The notes below the pieces were generated by a model. It was not told the DNA's origin. It ran no database searches and saw nothing but the letters and a program-made list of their open reading frames with translations. Below, in pieces: positions 14,837-23,577 of a stretch of 47,721 nucleotides of DNA. Source of the DNA: DATLFP01 sp035540955 (GTDB taxonomy: Bacteria; Actinomycetota; Acidimicrobiia; Acidimicrobiales; CADCSY01). The DNA is taken from assembly GCA_035540955.1 (NCBI GenBank), contig DATLFP010000175.1, positions 1-47,721 of the forward strand, read 5' to 3'. Numbering within the stretch: the stretch's first letter is position 1; each line of letters starts with the position of its first letter. Made by a program: the position numbers and the translations under genes.

Positions 14837-16726
14837 GTGGCCGACACCGCACAACGGCCGGTCGAGCTCAAGCCCATTTCGAAGGTGGTCATCCGGTTCG
14901 CCGGCGACTCCGGCGACGGCATGCAGCTCACCGGCGACCGCTTCACCAGCGTCAGCGCCGTCTTCGGCAACGACCTGTCGACGCTGCCGGACTTCCCGGC
15001 CGAGATCCGAGCACCCGCCGGGACCCTCGCCGGGGTGTCTGCGTTCCAGGTCCACATCTCGGACCACGACATCCTCACCCCCGGCGACCGGCCCGACGTG
15101 CTCGTGGCGATGAACCCCGCCGCCCTGCGGGCCGAGCTCCACAGCCTCGGCGGGAACGGCACCGTGATCGTCAACGTCGACACCTTCGACGAGCGGAACC
15201 TGAAGAAGGCGGGCTACACCGAGAACCCCCTCGAGGACGGGAGCCTCGCCGGCTACACGGTCTTCGAGGTGCCGATGACGAGCATCACCCTCGAGGCGAC
15301 CAAGCCGCTCGGGGTGAAGCCCCGCGACGCCGACCGCTCGAAGAACTTCTTCGCGCTCGGCCTCGTCAGCTGGATGTACACGCGGCCGGTCGAAGAGACC
15401 ATCAGCTGGATCGAGGAGCGGTTCGCCAAGAACGAGCTGGTCAAGGAGTCGAACCTGGCGGCCTTCCGGGCCGGTCACGCCTTCGGCGAGACCGCCGAGC
15501 TGTTCGACTTCAAGTACGAGGTCCGGCCGGCCGCCCTCCAGCCGGGGACCTACACCAACATCACCGGGAACACCGCCCTGGCCTGGGGCCTGATCGCCGC
15601 CGGTCAGCTCGCCGGGCTGCCGGTGTTCCTCGGCTCCTACCCGATCACGCCGGCCTCGGACATCCTCCACGAGCTCTCGAAGCACAAGAACTTCGGCGTG
15701 CGCACCTTCCAGGCCGAGGACGAGATCGCCGGCATCGGCTCGGCCCTCGGTGCCGCCTTCGGTGGTCACCTCGGCGTGACGACGACGTCCGGACCCGGCA
15801 TCGCGCTCAAGGGCGAGACGATGGGCCTCGCGGTGAGCCTCGAGCTGCCCCTCGTGATCGTGGACATCCAGCGAGGCGGGCCGTCGACCGGGCTCCCGAC
15901 CAAGACCGAGGCCGCCGACCTGCTCCAGGCGATGTACGGCCGGCACGGCGAGTCGCCGCTGCCGATCGTCGCCGCCAAGAGCCCGGCCCACTGCTTCGAG
16001 GCCGCCATCGAGGCGGCTCGGATCGCGATCGAGTACCGGACCCCGGTGATCCTGCTGTCCGACGGCTACCTCGCCAACAGCTCCGAGCCGTGGCGCCTGC
16101 CCGACCTCGCCGGGCTCGCGCCCATCGATCCCCGGTTCGCGACCGCCACCAACCACACCGACCCCGACGGGCGCGAGGTGTTCTGGCCCTACGCCCGGGA
16201 CCCCGAGACGCTGGGCCGGGACTGGGCCCTGCCGGGCACGCCGGAGCTGATGCACCGCATCGGGGGCATCGAGAAGGAGGACGGGTCGGGGAACATCTCC
16301 TATGACCCGGCCAACCACGAGCACATGGTCCAGGTGCGGGCGGCGAAGGTGGCGGCGGTGGCGAAGTCGTTCCCGCCCGTCGAGGTCGAGGGCGACGAGG
16401 ACGCCGACCTGCTGGTGCTCGGGTGGGGCTCCACCTGGGGCGCCATCGGAGCCGCCGTGGCCGCCGTCCGCGCCGAGGGGCATCGGGTCGCCCGGCTCCA
16501 CCTCGTCCACCTCAACCCGTTCCCGTCGAACCTCGGCGAGGTCCTCGGTCGGTACCGGCGGATCCTCGTGCCCGAGCTCAACACCGGCCAGCTCAGCCGG
16601 ATGGTGCGAGCCGAGTTCCTGGTGCCCGCCGAGGTGCAGAGCAAGGTCCAGGGCCAGCCCTTCACCGCCGCCGAGATCAAGACCCGCATCGACGACGTGC
16701 TCGTCGAGATGGAGAAGGACGCATGA
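14837..16726 (+). CDS. korA: 2-oxoglutarate:ferredoxin oxidoreductase, alpha (gamma-alpha fused) subunit
   Basis: The 629-residue protein has an N-terminal gamma domain (VIRFAGDSGDGMQLTGDRF, residues about 14-200) and an alpha domain (GNTALAWGLIAAGQLAGLP, SYPITPASDILHELSK, QAEDEIAGIGSALGAAFGG). The C-terminal part covers the transketolase C-like domain. With KorB it oxidises 2-oxoglutarate to succinyl-CoA and reduces ferredoxin, replacing 2-oxoglutarate dehydrogenase; mycobacterial KorA is similar in length. GTG 14837 is chosen because GAGGTG lies six bases upstream; the longer open frame upstream runs into the aldolase gene. The stop overlaps a small ORF (ATGA). Confidence 0.92.
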   Translation: MADTAQRPVELKPISKVVIRFAGDSGDGMQLTGDRFTSVSAVFGNDLSTLPDFPAEIRAPAGTLAGVSAFQVHISDHDILTPGDRPDVLVAMNPAALRAELHSLGGNGTVIVNVDTFDERNLKKAGYTENPLEDGSLAGYTVFEVPMTSITLEATKPLGVKPRDADRSKNFFALGLVSWMYTRPVEETISWIEERFAKNELVKESNLAAFRAGHAFGETAELFDFKYEVRPAALQPGTYTNITGNTALAWGLIAAGQLAGLPVFLGSYPITPASDILHELSKHKNFGVRTFQAEDEIAGIGSALGAAFGGHLGVTTTSGPGIALKGETMGLAVSLELPLVIVDIQRGGPSTGLPTKTEAADLLQAMYGRHGESPLPIVAAKSPAHCFEAAIEAARIAIEYRTPVILLSDGYLANSSEPWRLPDLAGLAPIDPRFATATNHTDPDGREVFWPYARDPETLGRDWALPGTPELMHRIGGIEKEDGSGNISYDPANHEHMVQVRAAKVAAVAKSFPPVEVEGDEDADLLVLGWGSTWGAIGAAVAAVRAEGHRVARLHLVHLNPFPSNLGEVLGRYRRILVPELNTGQLSRMVRAEFLVPAEVQSKVQGQPFTAAEIKTRIDDVLVEMEKDA

Positions 16727-16818
16727 GCGACACGTGCTGCTCGGCGGAACAGAGCGCCGTTGCCCGAGTCCCGGCCCTCGATGGGGGCCTTCGGCGAGAC
16801 CTCGAGGACCTGTCATGA
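16723..16818 (+). CDS. Small 31-codon ORF bridging korA and korB (tentative)
   Basis: ATG 16723 overlaps the korA stop as ATGA, has GGAG upstream, and reads MSDTCCSAEQSAVARVPALD plus 11 more residues before stopping at 16816-16818. That stop overlaps the korB ATG, again as ATGA. The first 11 nucleotides match the korB start exactly (atgagcgacac), suggesting that the junction was duplicated. It may be a translated coupling peptide or just a coupling device; no family is recognised. Confidence 0.35.
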   Translation: MSDTCCSAEQSAVARVPALDGGLRRDLEDLS

Positions 16819-17837
16819 GCGACACGATTCCGGTGACATCGGCCAAGGACTGGGCCAGCGACCAGGAGGTCCGCTGGTGCCCCGGCTGCGGGGACTACTC
16901 GATCCTCACCGCGATGCGCATGCTCCTGCCCGAGATCGGCGCCCGACCGGAGAACACGGTCTTCGTGTCGGGCATCGGCTGCGCCGCCCGGTTCCCGTAC
17001 TACATCAACTCCTACGGGATGCACTCGATCCACGGTCGTGCGCCCGCGATCGCGACGGGGCTCGCCATGGCTCGGCCCGATCTCGACGTGTGGGTCGTGA
17101 GCGGCGACGGCGACGCCCTGTCGATCGGGGGGAACCACCTGATCCACGCGCTACGCCGCAACGTGAACATGACGATCCTCATGTTCAACAACCAGATCTA
17201 CGGGCTGACCAAGGGGCAGTACTCGCCGACCAGCGAGCTCGGCAAGGTCACGAAGTCGACGCCCTTCGGCTCCCTCGACCAGCCCTTCAACCCGCTCAGC
17301 GTCGCGCTCGGCGCCGAGGCCACGTTCGTGGCCCGCACCCACGACATGGATCGCCAGCACATGATGGAGACGTTCCGGCGGGCACACGAGCACAAGGGCG
17401 CGGCGTTCGTCGAGATCTTCCAGAACTGCAACGTGTTCAACGACGGGGCCTTCGACCTGGTGATCGGGAAGAAGGAGACGCGGGCGGCGATGCTGATCCC
17501 GCTCCGCCACGGTGAACCGATCCGGTTCGGGGCCGACAACGAGAAGGGTGTGGTGATCGACGAGCAGGGCCGGGCCATGATCGTCGACGTCGACGAGGTC
17601 GGTGAGGACCGCCTGGTCGTGCACGACGAGTCCCGCCCCGATCCCACCCTCGCCTTCACCCTGTGCCGGCTCTCGACGGGCCCCACCATGCCCACGCCGA
17701 TCGGCGTGTTCCGGGCCGTCGACCGGCCGGAGTACGGCGCCTCGGTGAACCGCCAGCTGGCGGCGGCCCAGGAGGAGAAGGGTCCCGGCGACCTCGGTGC
17801 CCTCCTCACCTCGGGCGCCACCTGGGAGGTCAGGTAG
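16815..17837 (+). CDS. korB: 2-oxoglutarate:ferredoxin oxidoreductase, beta subunit
   Basis: The 340-residue protein carries the beta-subunit hallmarks: VRWCPGCGDYSIL (CPGCG iron-sulfur ligands), the thiamine-pyrophosphate motif GDGDALSIGGNHLIHA ending in MFNNQIYGLTKGQ, and PFGSLDQPFNP. It binds TPP and a [4Fe-4S] cluster and works with KorA. ATG 16815 is supported by GAGGA (16804-16808) and by family length; the open frame upstream is a shadow of korA. The region after residue 220 (EIFQNCNVFNDGAFD) is also typical of KorB. Confidence 0.93.
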   Translation: MSDTIPVTSAKDWASDQEVRWCPGCGDYSILTAMRMLLPEIGARPENTVFVSGIGCAARFPYYINSYGMHSIHGRAPAIATGLAMARPDLDVWVVSGDGDALSIGGNHLIHALRRNVNMTILMFNNQIYGLTKGQYSPTSELGKVTKSTPFGSLDQPFNPLSVALGAEATFVARTHDMDRQHMMETFRRAHEHKGAAFVEIFQNCNVFNDGAFDLVIGKKETRAAMLIPLRHGEPIRFGADNEKGVVIDEQGRAMIVDVDEVGEDRLVVHDESRPDPTLAFTLCRLSTGPTMPTPIGVFRAVDRPEYGASVNRQLAAAQEEKGPGDLGALLTSGATWEVR

Positions 17838-17846
17838 CGGAGGGCG

Positions 17847-17852
17847 TACGGT
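17847..17852 (+). promoter_or_regulatory. Putative -10 box (TACGGT), leaderless
   Basis: TACGGT ends seven bases before ATG 17860, and no Shine-Dalgarno sequence is present. This suggests the LLM oxidoreductase has its own leaderless transcript despite lying only 22 bases after korB. Confidence 0.45.
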
Positions 17853-17859
17853 CCCCTCC

Positions 17860-18873
17860 ATGCGACTCGGGATCAACCTCGGCTACTTCGGCGCGGCGGC
17901 GCCTGACGCGTTCGTCCCGCTCGTGCAGCGGGCGGAGGCACTCGGCTACGACTCGGTGTGGACGGCAGAGGCCTACGGCTCCGACGCCATCACGCCGCTG
18001 ATCTGGGCGGGTGCCCACACCTCCCGCATCAAGCTCGGCACCGGGATCATGCAGATGCCGGCGCGGACGCCCGCCAACACGGCGATGACGGCGGCCACCA
18101 TCGACCTGCTGTCGGGCGGGCGGATGCTGCTCGGTCTCGGCCTGTCGGGCCCGCAGGTCGTCGAGGGCTGGCACGGCGAGGCCTACGGGAAGCCGCTGGC
18201 CAAGACCCGCGAGTACGTCGAGATCGTCCGGGAGATCCTGCGCCGGGAGAAGCCGCTCGAGCATCACGGTGAGCACTACGACATCCCGTTCACCGGCGAG
18301 GGGGCCACCGGGCTCGGCAAGCCGCTGAAGCTGATCGTGCACCCGCTCCGCGCCGACATCCCGATCTACCTGGCGTCGATCGGGCCGAAGAACGTCGCGC
18401 TGACCGCCGAGATCGCCGACGGGTGGCTGCCGCTCTACTTCGCGCCGCAGCGGTTCGCGACCGCCTTCGGCGACGCGTTCGCCGGGCGCGACCTGTCGAG
18501 CTTCGACATCGCGCCCTCGGTGCCGGTCGTGCTCGGCGACGACGTCGACGCCTGCCGGTCGGCGGTCAAGCCCGCCCTTGCGCTGTACGTCGGCGGCATG
18601 GGAGCGCGGGGCAAGAACTTCTACAACGACCTCGTGTGCCGGTACGGCTACGAGGCCGACGCGAAGCAGATCCAGGACCTGTACCTCGACGGGAAGCGGG
18701 CGGAGGCCATCGCGGCGGTGCCCGACGCGCTGGTCGACGAGGTCGCGCTGTGCGGGCCCAAGGAGCGAATCCGCGACCTGCTGGCGACCTGGGAGGAGTC
18801 CCCCGTCACCACGATGATCGTCGGGTCGGGCCAGCCCGAAGCCCTCGAGGTGATGGCCGAGCTCACCGCCTGA
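17860..18873 (+). CDS. LLM-class (F420-dependent type) flavin oxidoreductase
   Basis: The 337-residue protein shows the luciferase-like monooxygenase TIM-barrel pattern: MRLGINLGYFG, VQRAEALGYDSVWTAEAYG, HTSRIKLGTGIMQMPARTP and SGGRMLLGLGLSGPQVVEGW. The AEAYGSD segment and overall form match actinobacterial F420-dependent members, so coenzyme F420 is the likelier cofactor, but FMN cannot be excluded. Substrate unknown. It faces a minus-strand gene, with a palindromic element in the gap. Confidence 0.85.
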   Translation: MRLGINLGYFGAAAPDAFVPLVQRAEALGYDSVWTAEAYGSDAITPLIWAGAHTSRIKLGTGIMQMPARTPANTAMTAATIDLLSGGRMLLGLGLSGPQVVEGWHGEAYGKPLAKTREYVEIVREILRREKPLEHHGEHYDIPFTGEGATGLGKPLKLIVHPLRADIPIYLASIGPKNVALTAEIADGWLPLYFAPQRFATAFGDAFAGRDLSSFDIAPSVPVVLGDDVDACRSAVKPALALYVGGMGARGKNFYNDLVCRYGYEADAKQIQDLYLDGKRAEAIAAVPDALVDEVALCGPKERIRDLLATWEESPVTTMIVGSGQPEALEVMAELTA

Positions 18874-18881
18874 CCGGTCCG

Positions 18882-18932
18882 AGATCTCGGGTCGATGCGG
18901 GCCCTGATGGGGCTTCCAACAGCCCGAGATCT
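18882..18932. repeat. 51-bp palindromic repeat, copy 1 (likely bidirectional terminator)
   Basis: A perfect 10-bp inverted repeat, agatctcggg (18882-18891) and cccgagatct (18923-18932), encloses ccctgatggggct. It fills the gap between two convergent genes. A close copy of exactly the same length lies at 40618-40668, also between convergent genes. Confidence 0.7.
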
Positions 18933-18940
18933 TGAGGATC

Positions 18941-20029
18941 TCAGCCGAGGTCGCGGAGGACGAAGCCGGTGCGGGGCTTCGGGTAGAAGAAGGTGGTCTT
19001 GGGGGGCATGCGGTCGCGGCGGTCGGCCACCGCCCTGATGGTGGCGACGGTGACCGGTCGCATCACCACTGCGGCGTCGGCCTCGCCGGCACGCACCGCG
19101 GCAGCGACGTCGCCGTGCTGGTAGCTGACGTCGAGGTCGTCGACCCCCGCAAGGGCCTCGGCCAGCTGCTCGGTGTCGAGCTCGGGACCGTCCGGATCGC
19201 GGCCCAGCTCCCAGGTGCGATCGGGCCCCACGAGCGTCATGGCATCGCCCGGACCGAGGCAGTCGAGCAGGTGGCTGGCGATCGCCTCGGCCGGCACGCC
19301 CCGCAGGAGCCGGTGGATCGGCTGCACGTCGAGCTCGTCCTCGGTGAGCTCGACGACATAGGTCATGGTCAGGTCGTAGTCGCCGGGTTCGGGCCCCCGC
19401 TCGCCCTGGTAGGCGAGGCACGTCTCGAAGCGGTGGTGGCCGTCGGCGATCACGACCGGCTCGGCCGCGACCCGGTCGACGATGAGGCCGATGCGAACGG
19501 GGTCGGTGACTCGCCACAGCTCGTGGACGACGCCGGCGTCGTCGACCGCTCGGCCGTCGGGTTCGCCGTCCGGTGTGGTGAGCTCGGCCAGGCCCTTTGC
19601 CAGCGACAGGCCCCAGATGGGGGAGAGGTTGGCATGGGTGGCACGCAGCAGATCGAGCCGGTCGCTCTTGGCCTTCTTCGTCGTGTGCTCGTGCGGGAGG
19701 ACATCGCCGGTGCCCGGAGGTTCGAGGCCGAGCGCGCCGATGACACCCGAGGTGTGCCGGCCGCCGTTCGTCATCCGGTAGAGGTAGAGCGATGGCGCGT
19801 CGTCGCGCACGAGCGTGCCGTCGGCCAGGAGACCGGCGAGCACCTCGGCGGCCTCGTCGTAGGCCCGCTCGCCGACGGGAGCGTCGAACCGCACCGCGTT
19901 GGCCCGGTGGCGGGCGGCGTAGGCGGCCCGCTCGGCGTCGCCCATGACGTCGTAGGGGGGCGCGCTGACCTCGTCGAGGTCGACGTGCGGCGCGTAGCGG
20001 ATCCCGGGGAACGGCTCGAATCGGGGCAT
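18941..20029 (-). CDS. DUF1015 family protein
   Basis: This 362-residue protein has the DUF1015 pattern: FPGIRYAPHVDLDEVSAPPYDV at the start (shown as RYA...VSAPPYDV), PHEHTTKKAKSDRLDLL, NLSPIWGL and VIADGHHRFETCLAY. The family is widespread but poorly characterised, with ParB-like sequence features; I do not assign an activity. ATG 20029 starts 27 bases from the divergent HAD gene, and a -10-like GACAAT ends six bases before it, so the mRNA is probably leaderless. Confidence 0.9.
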   Translation of the reverse strand: MPRFEPFPGIRYAPHVDLDEVSAPPYDVMGDAERAAYAARHRANAVRFDAPVGERAYDEAAEVLAGLLADGTLVRDDAPSLYLYRMTNGGRHTSGVIGALGLEPPGTGDVLPHEHTTKKAKSDRLDLLRATHANLSPIWGLSLAKGLAELTTPDGEPDGRAVDDAGVVHELWRVTDPVRIGLIVDRVAAEPVVIADGHHRFETCLAYQGERGPEPGDYDLTMTYVVELTEDELDVQPIHRLLRGVPAEAIASHLLDCLGPGDAMTLVGPDRTWELGRDPDGPELDTEQLAEALAGVDDLDVSYQHGDVAAAVRAGEADAAVVMRPVTVATIRAVADRRDRMPPKTTFFYPKPRTGFVLRDLG

Positions 20030-20035
20030 GGAGAG

Positions 20036-20050
20036 ATTGTCGTTCAGAAT
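20036..20050. promoter_or_regulatory. Back-to-back -10 boxes in a 27-bp divergent gap
   Basis: The minus strand reads GACAAT (20041-20036), six bases before the DUF1015 ATG. The plus strand reads CAGAAT (20045-20050), six bases before the HAD ATG. The boxes are three bases apart and both transcripts would be leaderless. Only four of six consensus positions match in each. Confidence 0.4.
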
Positions 20051-20056
20051 CGGCCG

Positions 20057-20809
20057 ATGGCCTGGATCTTGGATCTCGACGGCGTGGTGTGGCTCGGCGA
20101 GGTCCCGATCCCCGGGTCGGCGGAGGCCATCGGCCGCCTGCGGACCGCCGGCCAGCGGGTGTGCTTCGTGACCAACAACTCCTCGCAGGTGGTGGGCGAG
20201 CAGGAGGCCAAGCTGGCGGAGATGGGCATCCCCGCCGAGGGCGAGGTGCTCACCTCCGCGATGGCTGCGGCCCTGCTGCTCGAGCCGGGCGAGACGGCAC
20301 TGGTGTGCGGGGGACCGGGCGTGTCCGAGGCCCTCGAGCGGCGCGGCGTGCACACCGTGCGCGAGGGTGCGGCCGACGCCGTCGTGGTCGGGTTCCACCT
20401 CGACTTCGACTACGGACGGCTCAAGGCGGCACACGCGGCGGTCCGCGACGGGGCCCGCCTGATCGGAACCAACGACGACACCACGTACCCGACACCGGAG
20501 GGCGTGATCCCGGGTGGTGGCGCCATCCTCGCGGCGGTGGCGGCGGCCAGCGGCGTGGCGCCGGTCGTCGCCGGGAAGCCGTATCCGCCGATGGCCGCGC
20601 TCGTCCGTGAGCTGGCGGGCGACGGACCGCACGTGGTCGTGGGTGACCGGCCCTCGACCGATGGGCTGTTCGCCGTCACCCTCGGCGCGACGTTCGGTCT
20701 CGTGCTGTCCGGCGTCACCACCGGCACCGACCTTCCGGTCACGCCGGAGCCGGCGTGGGTCAGCGACGACCTCGCAACGCTGGTCGCGGCTCGACTCCCG
20801 ACGGCCTGA
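20057..20809 (+). CDS. HAD-superfamily hydrolase, NagD-like
   Basis: The 250-residue protein starts MAWILDLDGVVWLGEVPIPG (DxDGV nucleophile motif, Asp6 and Asp8), has CFVTNNSS (motif II), GKPYPPM (lysine of motif III) and VVGDRPSTDGLFAVTLGA (motif IV, usually GDR..TDI). This is the NagD/p-nitrophenylphosphatase class with a C2 cap domain and should dephosphorylate small phosphometabolites. The family is usually about 250-270 residues. Its 3' end overlaps the convergent rhomboid gene by 50 bases. Confidence 0.9.
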   Translation: MAWILDLDGVVWLGEVPIPGSAEAIGRLRTAGQRVCFVTNNSSQVVGEQEAKLAEMGIPAEGEVLTSAMAAALLLEPGETALVCGGPGVSEALERRGVHTVREGAADAVVVGFHLDFDYGRLKAAHAAVRDGARLIGTNDDTTYPTPEGVIPGGGAILAAVAAASGVAPVVAGKPYPPMAALVRELAGDGPHVVVGDRPSTDGLFAVTLGATFGLVLSGVTTGTDLPVTPEPAWVSDDLATLVAARLPTA

Positions 20810-21512
20810 GCGCGAGGCCGGCGAGCACCCCGAAGACGAATCCGCCCACGTGCGCACCCCACGCCACCCCGCTGTTCGGGTTGAAGGCGTCGTTGAACTG
20901 CGAGATGAACCACAGCGCGAGCACCCACTTGGCGGAGACGTCGCGGAAGAAGATGATGAAGAAGAAGAACAGCGTGTGGATCCGAGCGTGCGGGAACCAC
21001 GCCAGGTAGGCGCCCATGACCGCCGCGATGGCACCGGACGCTCCGACGACCGGCACCGTGCTGTTCGGCTGGACGAGCACATGGGCGGCCGTCGCCGCCA
21101 CCCCACCCACGAGGTAGAAGCCGAGATAGCGCAGGTGGCCGAGGCGATCCTCGACGTTGTTGCCGAAGATCCAGAGGAACAGCATGTTCCCGCCGAGATG
21201 CAGCAGCGAGCCGTGCAGGAACATCGACACGATGGCGGCGAGCCACACGTTCTTGCCCGGGAAGATCGGCGGACCTTCGGGCTGGGTGTTGCACGCCGTC
21301 GTGCTCCGCGCGGTCGGGAGCTCCTCGGGGGAGAGCGGTTCGCCGGTCACGAGCTCGCAGGGGATGGCGGCCCGCTCGAACACGAAGTCGTTGGCCTCCG
21401 GCGACGAGAGGTCGGGCTGGACGCCGAAGTAGACCCCGACGTTCAGCACGAGGAGCAGGAAGGTGACGACGGCGCGCCGGTGCGTCGGGTTCACGTCCCG
21501 GAGGGGGATCAC
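20760..21512 (-). CDS. Rhomboid family intramembrane serine protease
   Basis: The 250-residue membrane protein contains FLHGSLLHLGGNMLFLWIFG (rhomboid TM2 HxxxN region), the catalytic serine in VGASGAIAAVMGAY, and the catalytic histidine in WGAHVGGFVFG. Six or more hydrophobic segments fit a rhomboid core. It cleaves membrane proteins within the bilayer. GTG 21512 is used, with a TACCGT box (21526-21521 on the minus strand) eight bases upstream. Confidence 0.93.
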   Translation of the reverse strand: MIPLRDVNPTHRRAVVTFLLLVLNVGVYFGVQPDLSSPEANDFVFERAAIPCELVTGEPLSPEELPTARSTTACNTQPEGPPIFPGKNVWLAAIVSMFLHGSLLHLGGNMLFLWIFGNNVEDRLGHLRYLGFYLVGGVAATAAHVLVQPNSTVPVVGASGAIAAVMGAYLAWFPHARIHTLFFFFIIFFRDVSAKWVLALWFISQFNDAFNPNSGVAWGAHVGGFVFGVLAGLALRPSGVEPRPALRGRR

Positions 21513-21520
21513 TCGAGGGG

Positions 21521-21530
21521 ACGGTAGCGT
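21521..21530. promoter_or_regulatory. Overlapping divergent -10 boxes (ACGGTAGCGT)
   Basis: The plus strand reads TAGCGT (21525-21530), eight bases before ATG 21539. The minus strand reads TACCGT (21526-21521), eight bases before the rhomboid GTG. The two boxes share the central TA. Confidence 0.45.
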
Positions 21531-21538
21531 TGGCGGCC

Positions 21539-21919
21539 ATGGCCCAGACCGATCTCCTGAAGCGCTACCTCGACGCCGGCTTGGCGTTCACGCAGATGAC
21601 CCAGCAGCGAGCGGAGGCGATCGTGCGGGACCTCGTGAAGTCGGGTGAGGTGCAAGCCGAGCAGGCGGCGCGCCGGCGTGACGAGCTCGTCGAGCGCAGC
21701 CGTCAGAACACCGAGCGCCTGGCGGAGTCGATCCGTCGGGAGGTGCGCGACCAGATCCGAGCCCTCGGCCTCGCGACCCAGAGCGACGTGGCCGATCTCC
21801 GCAAGGAGATCGCCGCCATCAAGCGGGGCGGAGCGACGCCGGCCAAGAAGGCCCCGGCGAAGAAGGCCACCGCCAAGAAGGCCACCGCCAAGAAGGCGGC
21901 CGCGGCGAAGAAGGCGTAG
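21539..21919 (+). CDS. Phasin-like coiled-coil protein with Lys/Ala repeat tail
   Basis: The 126-residue protein has a long helical N-terminal part (LLKRYLDAGLAFTQMTQQRA, EQAARRRDELVERSRQNTER) and a tail of AKK repeats (KKATAKKATAKKAAAAKKA). The helix resembles small phasin or PHA-granule-associated proteins, and the tail resembles histone H1-like DNA-binding tails. It may bind nucleoid DNA or granules; neither is proven. The tail is encoded by near-exact repeats (gccaccgccaagaag twice at about 21868-21897). It is followed immediately by tlyA. Confidence 0.75.
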   Translation: MAQTDLLKRYLDAGLAFTQMTQQRAEAIVRDLVKSGEVQAEQAARRRDELVERSRQNTERLAESIRREVRDQIRALGLATQSDVADLRKEIAAIKRGGATPAKKAPAKKATAKKATAKKAAAAKKA

Positions 21920-22711
21920 ATCCGCCGGCGGCTCGATCTGGAGCTCGTGCGGCGCGGCCTGGCACCGTCGCGGGAGCGGGCCCAGGAGGACATCGCCGCC
22001 GGCCGCGTGCGAGTGGCCGGCGCGGTGGCGAGCAAGCCGGCGCGGCTCGTCGACCCGACCGAACCGATCCACGTCCTCGGGCCCCCACCCCGGTTCGTCA
22101 GCCGGGGCGGCGAGAAGCTCGAGGCCGCGCTCGCGGCGTTCGCAGTGACCGTCGACGGCCGTCGCTGCCTCGATGCCGGTGCGTCGACCGGCGGCTTCAC
22201 CGACTGCCTGCTCCAGCGGGGGGCGCGGGAGGTGATCGCCGTCGATGTCGGCTTCGGGCAGCTGCACGAGCGGCTCCGGGATGACCCACGCGTGGTCAAC
22301 CTCGAGCGCACCAACGTGCGCGAGCTCGATCCGGCGGCCATCGGCGCGCCGGTCGAGGTCACCGTGGCCGATCTGTCGTTCATCTCGCTGCGCACCGTGC
22401 TCCCTGCGCTGCTCGATCTCACCGCGGCCTCCGGTGACCTCGTCCTCCTCGTCAAGCCGCAGTTCGAGGCCGGTCGCCGGGAGGCGTCCCGGGGGCGGGG
22501 CGTCATCCGCGATCCCGCGATCTGGCGGCGGGTGCTGGAGGAGAGCCGCTCCGCGGCCGGGTCGCTGGGAGCGAGCATGATGGAGGCGATGCCATCGCCC
22601 CTCCGGGGGGCTGACGGGAACGTGGAGTTCCTCGTCCGCCTCGCCCGCGTCCCCGCTGCCACCGGCGCCGTCGACCTCGACGCCGTGCTGGCCGCCGTGA
22701 CCGAGGAGTAG
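21920..22711 (+). CDS. tlyA: TlyA family rRNA 2'-O-methyltransferase
   Basis: An S4 RNA-binding domain (RRLDLELVRRGLAPSRERAQ, then IAAGRVRVAG) precedes a Rossmann methyltransferase domain with SAM motif CLDAGASTGGFTDCLL, AVDVGFGQL, VADLSFISL and VLLVKPQFE. Mycobacterial TlyA methylates 16S C1409 and 23S C1920 and confers capreomycin sensitivity. The start is odd: the family begins M-R-R-R-L-D, and here an ATC at 21920, directly after the upstream TAG and with AGAAGG nearby, sits exactly where that Met should be. GTG 21947 would delete the first nine S4 residues; CTG 21938 is another option. The annotated start is therefore inferred from homology. Confidence 0.9.
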   Translation: MRRRLDLELVRRGLAPSRERAQEDIAAGRVRVAGAVASKPARLVDPTEPIHVLGPPPRFVSRGGEKLEAALAAFAVTVDGRRCLDAGASTGGFTDCLLQRGAREVIAVDVGFGQLHERLRDDPRVVNLERTNVRELDPAAIGAPVEVTVADLSFISLRTVLPALLDLTAASGDLVLLVKPQFEAGRREASRGRGVIRDPAIWRRVLEESRSAAGSLGASMMEAMPSPLRGADGNVEFLVRLARVPAATGAVDLDAVLAAVTEE

Positions 22712-22713
22712 CG

Positions 22714-23576
<863 letters not shown>

Positions 23577-23577
<1 letters not shown>

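Noticed and set aside
21843..21918. Tandem repeat as a non-coding element
   Set aside because: It encodes the in-frame Lys/Ala tail of the phasin-like protein, a common protein repeat.
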